Assembly (NCBI RefSeq): GCF_047511655.1
Contig: NC_133396.1
Coordinates: 132,565,490 to 132,629,489 of the forward strand
Direction: 5' to 3'
Length of the DNA: 64,000 nucleotides
Source of the DNA: Castor canadensis
Taxonomy: Eukaryota > Chordata > Mammalia > Rodentia > Castoridae
Shown here: in pieces, positions 56,629-64,000 of the stretch
Numbering within the stretch: position 1 is the stretch's first letter
Layout: the number at the start of each line of letters is the position of its first letter
Notes under the pieces: generated by a model
Told to the model about the DNA's origin: nothing
The model's input: only the letters and a program-made list of their open reading frames with translations
Database searches by the model: none
Program-made: the position numbers and the translations under genes

Positions 56629-57391
56629 GAATCTACACAGGCCTCCTCCATTCACCACAATCTAGTTCACTTTTGAACATGCTATAGATGGAGAGTTTTG
56701 GAGAAAACCCTTCTTTGAGGAATGGAATGGCTTTTAAGGTAATGAAATTTAGGTGCCTATGTACCTACTGTATTCAAAATAAGCCTGGAAGTTGGTAAAA
56801 ATGATAGAAAGAACAGAAATTATATAATGCAACTATATTCAAATGAAGAGAAAGAAGTCCAGAAAATAATTTTTTCCTAAGTCATTCCACTTGCTTGTGT
56901 CAGTGGCTGAATCACAATTTTGCATATATTTAGACACAGAAAATATTTTCTAAGAAATGCTTGAGGAGAAATGCAGTCAATGAAACATATACACACAGTA
57001 AAATGTAACTACCATTCCACATAGGCAAGAGTATGTATTAAACTTTCTGAGAATGTTATTCTTTAGCAAAACTTTACTTATTTATCTTTACTTATTTAAC
57101 TTTATTCAACTTTACTTATTTATCTTCTGGCATTTGTATATGTATGAAACACAAACAAATTCTGTATGTAAATGAATATTACATTTTGTATACAAGTGTA
57201 ATCCCCATTTGATGGGTTTTTTTGTTTTTTGGGTTTTTTTTGTATTTTGGTGATTTATTACACACAGTCCTCTAGTGTTAATGAGAACAAAGAGATTTCC
57301 CAGAAGAGAAGAAGGTAAGCTATTTCATAAGGTGTGTTGGAAATTCAGAGGTCCTTTTCCCCTTACTGGTATTGTGCTCTTTAAAAACTAG
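56629..57391. other. Unique AT-rich noncoding sequence
   Basis: Holds the short tandem at 57070-57126 and a T/G-rich tract at 57218-57250. Confidence 0.5.
57070..57126. repeat. Degenerate TTTACTTATT tandem repeat
   Basis: A 19-bp word beginning AACTTTACTTA occurs exactly at 57070-57088 and again at 57108-57126, with a related degenerate unit between. Confidence 0.85.
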
Positions 57392-57484
57392 ATAGGAGAG
57401 CTAAGATGGAGCTAATGGGTAGATCACTTCCCTTGCATGAGCAACACCCTGAGTTTGATTCATAGCTATGCAAGAAAACAGAGC
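57392..57484 (+). mobile_element. Diverged ID-like SINE
   Basis: 'gagctaagatggagctaatgggtagatcacttcccttgcatgagcaacaccctgagtttgattcatagct' keeps the ID order of A box, CTTGCATGAG core and GTTTGATTC B box, with many substitutions. Confidence 0.6.
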
Positions 57485-57666
57485 AAAAACACTGAAAGGG
57501 GACAAATCCTATTTCTTTTTTATGAGCATTCTGATAATAGGCAGAAGTGGGAGTGGCAAGGAGAATTACGCAGATAAACAGATCATATCATTAGAAGCAG
57601 TTGTTGGCATTCTGTAGGAAATTCAGTTCTTAAAAATACTGTAGACATGATGTTTAAAAAACATTG

Positions 57667-57735
57667 GGCTGAGCATAGTGGCTTACACTATAATTCCAGC
57701 TACTTGGGAGGTGGAGACAGGGTGGGGTTACTAGA
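57667..57735 (+). mobile_element. B1-like SINE, 3'-truncated
   Basis: 'ggctgagcatagtggcttacactataattccagctacttgggaggtggagacag' is the 5' half of a B1 or composite SINE. The rest is missing. Confidence 0.75.
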
Positions 57736-59275
57736 AATGAGTAGTTTTGTAAATTAGACAAGTAAAATGTCTTTGCTCCAAAAAGCTTGCCACACTTATG
57801 GTTACCAATGTAAGCCTTAAGATATAGTGAAGAAATCATAATATTGCACTTCTAAGGATGGATTGATTTAAATATTTAAAAGATGGTCACCTCTTCAGTT
57901 ACAGATGAAAATTTCAATGAAACGGTGATGTTTAAATGGTTCTTAGTTTCCACTGTCAAATGCTACTTGCTATTTATTTGAGGCATATGTCCCAAAACAC
58001 CGATGTCAAAATCTAAGTGAAATAAGAATACTATAATTTTTAAGACAGAATTTTGCATGAATTTGTAGTTTTAATTTGTGTTTCATGGGCTCCCAAATCA
58101 GCTAAAATCTGCTTTGTCTCCATGATTGTCAAATTTAAATAATATCAGAAGGTTAAAGTATTATAACCTAAATTCAGACTTTGGGAAAATTGCATTTTCT
58201 TAGTCAAAAAACAAAATACAAGGAAACCACCACAAATGAAGATAAACTTAATTTTTTTTCTTCTTCTTCAGACTAATATGTTTCAAATGGGTTTGATATT
58301 TATTGGCTTAATGCTTTAGGGATAGATCCACTGCTGATACCAGATTATAAGGTGTGTGGTGTCTGTATTTTTAACAAAGATATCTACAACCAGATGTTGC
58401 TGAGATGATGTTTCATTTTAAACTGCCTCGTCTATAATCTTCAGGGACAGGAAGCATGTCTATGTGTCACCTGCTTGTAGTGTATTCTATAAACAACATT
58501 GAAGAATGGAACTCAATGGAAATTTGAATTGGATGGCTCGAAATTCATTATTCTCAATCTGCTGTTTTGAAATTCCAAACAAATTATAAATTCACAGCAA
58601 CATCTATTCAATGTTAACTTTATGTCACAAAAATATATTAGAGTTTGAATGGCATCTTTAGCCAAGGAAACCTAGAAATGTATTGTGTACATGAGAAACT
58701 ATTTCCAGAGATAGTAGAATTTTCAAAGGCACATTGAAAGACATTTATTGATCAAAACCTGTTTAGTTTAGAAAGTGCACTTTGTGCTTTAGTATTTTAT
58801 TGTTTAATTTTCATTCAAGAAAATTTGGAAAGAAACAAGACACAAATAAAAGTGTTATGAGTAGCAGTAATTATACAGAGAATGAAGTGACTACTTTTTA
58901 TAAGTTGCAGTCTAACTTCATGTAATGACTTGCTTTTCACAAAAAGAAGTTTATTAACAAAGCTGAACATTCGTACAAGCCAATGTACAAGCCAATGTAC
59001 CACACAAATCAAAATGCCAGTGTGAAAATATTAGTTTACAAATAAGAATCTAGTGCTGGTCTGTAATAGTTAGCAATAGTTTCTTCACTGAGAAGGGAAA
59101 CTTGTTCTAGGGCTTGAGAATTGGAGCAGTGGATATTGTGAGTATGAGAAAGGGGATTTCAGTCATGTTATGGGGTTATGCTGCTGTGATAGAAACCTTT
59201 CATTTCCTAGCTGGGTAGCATGGAAATTACAGTGATTGTGGCTAATTTATATTGACTGTAGAGTATTTTATATTC
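57736..59275. other. Unique AT-rich noncoding stretch
   Basis: Nothing recognised except the small 12-bp tandem at 58973-59000. Confidence 0.5.
58973..59000. repeat. 12-bp direct tandem repeat, 2.3 copies
   Basis: GTACAAGCCAAT occurs twice without interruption, followed by GTAC. Confidence 0.95.
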
Positions 59276-59282
59276 CTCTAGA

Positions 59283-59490
59283 CTGGGGTTTCTCAACAGT
59301 GACACTATTAATATTTTTGGGCCAGATAATTCCTTGTCAAGGGGAGAGGTCCTGTGAGTCACAGAAATTTAATAGCATCTTTAACTACAACCAAGTAGGT
59401 GTCAATAACACCCTTCCCTTACCATATTTATATCCAGACATTGCCAATGTCCTTCAGAGAACAAAATCACCCCCGACTGAGAGCCACCTG
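59283..59490 (+). mobile_element. MER5A-like hAT-Charlie MITE
   Basis: Landmarks in order: GGGGTTTCTCAACAGTGACA at the left end, 'tttttgggccagataattcc', 'gtcctgtg', 'tccagacattgcc', 'caaaatcacccccgactgagagccacc' at the right end. They match the nonautonomous MER5A consensus, terminal inverted repeats included. The flanks CTCTAGAC (59276-59283) and GTCTAGAC (59490-59497) agree at 7 of 8 positions and fit the NTCTAGAN duplication usual for Charlie elements. No transposase is encoded. Confidence 0.9.
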
Positions 59491-59497
59491 TCTAGAC

Positions 59498-61197
59498 ATT
59501 TTTCTTTTCTTCATTTATCTATATATAAAATGAATTATGTTGGTTGCTTGCCTTAACTTTAATAGAAATTTTGTATACAAAACTTTGTACTAAGTGATAA
59601 ATAGCTCTTTAAGACAAATATTTCTGCAGGATATAAAATATTTCTATAACATATACAGTACTAGAATTGCAATTGTATATTCATCACTTGAATTATTTGC
59701 CAGATAATACCTGAATTTTAAAGGCTGTTGAATGTGGGCTCATACTTTGGGCCTCTTTAAAAATATCCAAGGTAATATGTTTGCCTTTGCTCGGGCATGA
59801 AGAAGTTTCCATATGTGTTATAGCTGTAGCATAATACTGTATTTTTAGAGGAAACCTTTGGCACCAAAGAATAAAATAAAACTATATTAGGATGATTCTA
59901 TTCATAACTGGTTTTAGAACAGTGACCCTCAAGGTACTTTTCCATAAATGCTAGCTTTATCTTTATATTAAAGCACAACTTTCCAGGATATCACATGAAA
60001 TACTGAGAGTGAAAGAAAAATCTGAATTATACCTGGGAGATTATCAGGTGAAATGGGCTGATAATCATTCAGCTAAAGTATGGAGTATCAACTTTTTTAA
60101 ACTAATGATGAGATGGTGGAATTGTTAACTTGATATGTTCTTGTGGATTTTTTGTGTACATTTTTCTAGTGGAACTATATTAGTAGGAAAGAAAAAATAA
60201 TACCCATCTGGACATGACACAAAGTTGTCAAAAGAGAAATCTCCAGGAAATACATAATCTTAGACTTTAGGCTGCAAGCAAAATATATTGTTTATAATAT
60301 ATTTTATATGTATTATATATTATCTAATCTATTATTCATCCAAAAATTGTGACAGATGTTAAACCAATGTGTTTTAGCCTGATTTGACCGACAAAAATGT
60401 ATGTGAACAGCTTGGGTCTATTAACTGATGGTTTTCCTTCAGACTGAAGGTGTCTATTGAGTGTCAGTGTGTGAATGTACGTGAGTGCTTGTGTGTGTAC
60501 ATATTTGGCTTCACCCTCAAGTATCCATTATAGTGGAGCTGATGTGCACTTTGTTCTTCTTGGTTTTCATGGAGTTTTACAAAATTCCTGAGGTTTATCT
60601 GCTCATGACCTTCTACCAGGTGATGTAGAAGCACTAAAATTCAGAGACTGTGTTTGGAATTGTATTTCTAAGATCTGAAATCTTAATAAGGTCTCTGGAT
60701 CCATGAATGATGAGAGAGGGAACACATTGCTTGCTACAGACCTTGAGTTGCACACTGAGGATAGAAATAGGTTCAGTTGTAATATCAATGGCACGGGCAT
60801 TAGTTGTAATCACTGAAAGTATCACCATGAATCTGTAATGTCAAGAGTTGGACATACAACTTAGGAGGCTTTGGAACACCAACTTGTAGGAACTGTATCA
60901 TGAAATGATATTATGCTTATAGTTTAGTTTCTTCTTCATAAAGAACTTGGGGTAATGTTGCATTTGTTCAAATTACAGTGAAGTCTTTACCTGATAGTAA
61001 ATAATATGACATGTAATGAAATGAGTGAGTATAAAATCCATTGTTACTGGATTTGAAATGTGATTTTCAAAAAACACTTTATACTGAATGCATTCACCTT
61101 GACAAGAAATTGCAATTTCATGTAATTGTCCTCTGTGCAACTCTTTCTGGCAACTTTGTTGCTTAAAGCCACCATTAACTATTCGGATTTTTCTTAG
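59498..61197. other. Unique AT-rich noncoding stretch
   Basis: No gene or confident repeat. Overlapping antisense frames at 60603-60828 have no motifs. Confidence 0.5.
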
Positions 61198-61366
61198 GGT
61201 AAAGTTTCCCAAACACTAGCTGCATCAGAAATGCTTGGAGGGTTTGTTAAAATGCATATTGTTGGGGCCCTGTGCCAAGAGTCTCTGGTTCAAAGGTGAG
61301 ATTGAGAGTCTGAATATTGAACAAGTTTGCAGGTGATCTAAGACCACAGGAAGGCACTGTCCTGGA
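61198..61366 (+). mobile_element. hAT-Charlie (MER1-group) MITE
   Basis: 'aaagtttcccaaacactagctgcatcagaaatgcttggagggtttgttaaaatgcatattgttggggccctg' followed by 'aacaagtttgcaggtgat...' matches the common 'ttctcaaactttagtgtgcatcagaatcacctggagg...gttaaaacacagattgctgggcccc' MITE. I am sure of the group but not of the exact subfamily name. Confidence 0.75.
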
Positions 61367-62827
61367 GACATGATGAATCTCAGAGATAGCTTATATTAAG
61401 TTGATAACATACTATTGATTAAAAAAATGGCAAATATCATGTAGATATACATAAATAAGTTGTGTGAATTGGAGTTTATTCATTTACAATAGAGAAACTC
61501 AGCTTTTCTACTGGAATGACTTGAGAGGGGTTGTTTGTAATAGATGATTTTTCACATATTATTGAAAGACAGGAACCCTTAAAAGAAAAAAAAAAACTGA
61601 CTAACTGCTCCCAAATAGAGATTTGAATTAGCTAAAAATTATTTAATGCCCATAAAATAGTAAAAGCTCATTTTCCTGGACTAGCAGGTTATTATCAATA
61701 TATTGTTTATATTTTCCTTAATTATCCTTACTCTACCTGGGCCCAGAAGAATTAACCATTCTTTCCTCTCTGTGTTCAGCCCCCAAAGAATCCACTATTT
61801 TTGTCCTTATGTATTTTATCATTTAAATGTACTACAGAGCCCTATTAATTCATTACTTAAGCTTGGTCAAAGTCCTAAAAAATTTAATATAGCACTGAAC
61901 TATAGGATACAATATATTGAATAACTTAACCAGGACTCAAAAAATTTTAAGGGCTGTCATCAGTGACCATAGAGGGGATACAGCTCTAGAATATGCCCTT
62001 AGTATGAACGATGATGTGAGTGTGTTATGTCTGTGCAGTTAGGTTACACTTTAGTCAGGTGTAATAGGCCAGGTCCAACAAAACAGATGTAAAATTCTAG
62101 TCCTCCCTCCAAAATTCTACAGAGTGGGAGAGACAAGGCACAAGAATTGCACATGTGATTCATAACTCTTCAGCTGACTGTGATTAGCTCAGTGTGAGTG
62201 AATAGATAACGTATTCTGACTGGTCACAAACATGATGAAAAGCTTAGTGTTTTGGTGGAAGGATGGGACAGCTGGTAAAAAGAAGAGGAGACATCCCTCT
62301 CTTCATGGTTGGTAGAATGAATCCAAAATTAAATCATAAAATTCTCAGCATCCTCAGTCATGCCTTTTTTAGGTGAGACCAAGACACCAATTTTCTATTC
62401 TACTAGTCTGCAAAGAACATCAAAGTAATATCTACTCTTAATAAAATAAATAATACAGATCCTTAGGGAAAAAAAGGAATTGGCAAATTGAATTAATATC
62501 AATAATATGTGAACAGATATGAATTGCTTTTGAAAGTAAAATATGCCAAATAATGTACTCTCTAAAATTCCCATGTAGAAATAGGGCCCTTGAGTCTAGC
62601 TTCTGAATGAAAACTTACAAAGTTGATAATAACTTGTAGCCTTTGACTATGTAGGAAGAGAAGTTAAGAAATAGATTATTCTTTGTTGAACACAGGGGAA
62701 AAAAAATCTCATCCTATCTACTGTATGCAGTTATTAGTATCCAAAGATAGCCTTAAATAAAGGGTAACAACTTTATCTATGTCTAAATCTTTAGTTCTTT
62801 CTCCCTCCCCCTTTCCCCTACCCCACT
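61367..62827. other. Unique AT-rich noncoding stretch
   Basis: Nothing recognised. Confidence 0.5.
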
Positions 62828-62898
62828 CCCTCTCTTGGCGATACTAGGACTTGAACTTATGTTCTCTTAATGCAATAGATAAACCATACCCTTAGAAC
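62828..62898 (-). mobile_element. Possible ID-like SINE half, antisense
   Basis: 'ttggcgatactaggacttgaacttatgttctctt...' recalls the antisense right half of the composite SINE ('ggtggtactggggtttgaactcaggg'). It is diverged, with a pyrimidine-rich lead-in in place of a clean T tail. Confidence 0.4.
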
Positions 62899-64000
62899 AT
62901 TTATCATTAGACTTTATTATTTACTTCTTGGTCTTATAACACCATCTTTTGCAAACAGAACTGTTTTGTAAATGCGATAATGCAGCTTTGAAAGTGCCTA
63001 CTCTCTTTGTTTCCCACACATTTTCATAATTCTGGCCTGTCCCATTCCACAGAGGCCAGTGTTCAAACCTCCACACTTTCTCATGAAGACCTGAAGCTCT
63101 TCGTGTGCTTGTCCAAAGTGCTGGCAGTAAGGCCGGATCCAGGCTTTTCAATTGTCAGGGAAATCCGTGCTGACAAAACTGTATCCCTTCCTTCCTGCAA
63201 TTACCTCACTCTCCTTACAGCCCTGACATCTGGAGACCCACTGCTACTGAAGCAGCTGTGGCTCCTGTCCCTGAACAGGAAGTTGAGTACACATTCCAAA
63301 CAGCCTTCATTGTTTTGATATTTTCCTGGCAACTCCAAAAGCTTGGGTATTGGAGAACACACTATTTGGTACCAACAACATTTTGGAACCTAACACACAG
63401 ATATAATATGTCACCATTTACAGATGTCGTACGCTGTCTTTGTCTTTCTCTTAGTGATATGTAACTCCACATTGTGGGCTTGTTCCAAATTTAGCCATCT
63501 GTAATTTAGTGTAGAGCAAGAACCCCATTCTGCTTGTATTCACGGTACTCTTCCCGGTTTGTTTGTTTTGGGTTTTTTTGGTGACTCCATTCTGCCATCA
63601 TTTTCTCAAATCATCAAGATAGACAAATGATTGTTCAAATACATTTCTATGTACACCATTGGTAGGGACTTGGCTTAGGAAGAAGTACTGTGAGAGTCAC
63701 TGGTCTCTGTAGTTATTCCCATAGCACCTCAGTTAATGGGGAGATCTTCAGAAACTTAGGAATTTGCTAGAAATCAGTAGACCTCCAGAAGCAATACAGA
63801 ATTAGTAAGTGTTGGGCAAAGCCAACTGTAAGTTAGCATCACAAAATGTCTGAAATGATTTTATGTTTTATAGCTGATAAAATTTCTAAATCACTTATTC
63901 AGATCAATTTTATTCTTTAAAAATGACCGAAAGGAATGACTATTGGATTGATTTACTGTTAATTTATCTTTGTAATGGTGACAAGTAATTATTATTCTCA
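62899..64000. other. Unique sequence with a GC-richer exon-like block at 63000-63320
   Basis: A 103-codon plus frame (63007-63318) and a 76-codon minus frame overlap in the block. The plus peptide has no recognised domain. The rest is AT-rich with no gene or repeat. Confidence 0.35.

Noticed and set aside
1..64000. CpG island, CRISPR array, bacterial operons or integrated DNA virus
   Set aside because: No extended CpG-rich segment, no regularly spaced repeats, and no bacterial or viral coding blocks are visible. The sequence is ordinary mammalian noncoding DNA.

Overview
The window is mammalian nuclear DNA, and no confirmed protein-coding gene is visible in it. It is AT-rich and CpG-poor. 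Every open frame is short, and most fall in repeats or low-complexity tracts. The interspersed repeats are mammalian (L1, L2, MIR, a MaLR LTR, hAT-Charlie MITEs). The short retroposons are rodent-type: B1-like 7SL-derived monomers, tRNA-Ala-like ID elements, and two composite elements with a B1-like left half and an ID-like right half (17659-17869 and 47965-48190). That composite architecture, together with the L1 3' tail family seen three times, suggests from memory a castorimorph rodent (beaver or kangaroo-rat side). That assignment is inference, since no database was searched.

Layout. 1-3.1 kb: a B1-like SINE, L2 fragments in both orientations, and a solo MaLR-type LTR. 3.1-6.8 kb: mostly unique sequence with one B1. 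6.8-8.2 kb: an antisense L1 3' region, followed by an unassigned old repeat to about 8.64 kb. 8.6-16.5 kb: mostly unique AT-rich sequence with small L2 and ID pieces. 16.5-18.6 kb: an antisense L2 split by a younger composite SINE that has target-site duplications. 18.8-20.9 kb: ID, MIR and L1 tail copy A. 21.4-21.8 kb: the most gene-like spot, with two CCAAT boxes, a TCACGTGA E-box, and a frame that stays open to a GTAAGTA splice donor. 22-40.9 kb: long unique stretches with scattered IDs, L1 tail copy B, a 155-codon antisense frame and a perfect DR1 nuclear-receptor motif. 40.9-41.2 kb: a TG/TA satellite duplicated in tandem and containing perfect palindromes. 42-44.4 kb: L1 tail copy C and two L2 fragments facing tail to tail. 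44-64 kb: largely unique sequence with SINEs, a pure (TTC)23 tract, several GC-richer candidate regulatory blocks, and two hAT-Charlie MITEs, one with an almost intact TSD.

Interpretation. This looks like a gene desert or a very large intron. Its functional content, if any, is probably regulatory or an alternative first exon. I did not find a convincing undescribed system. The best leads are the candidate promoter plus exon at 21.45-21.78 kb, the GC-richer islands at 52.3-53.15 kb and 63.0-63.3 kb, and the structure-prone repeats at 41.0-41.2 kb and 51.8 kb. Repeat families were assigned by comparison with consensus sequences recalled from memory, so boundaries are approximate except where target-site duplications fix them.
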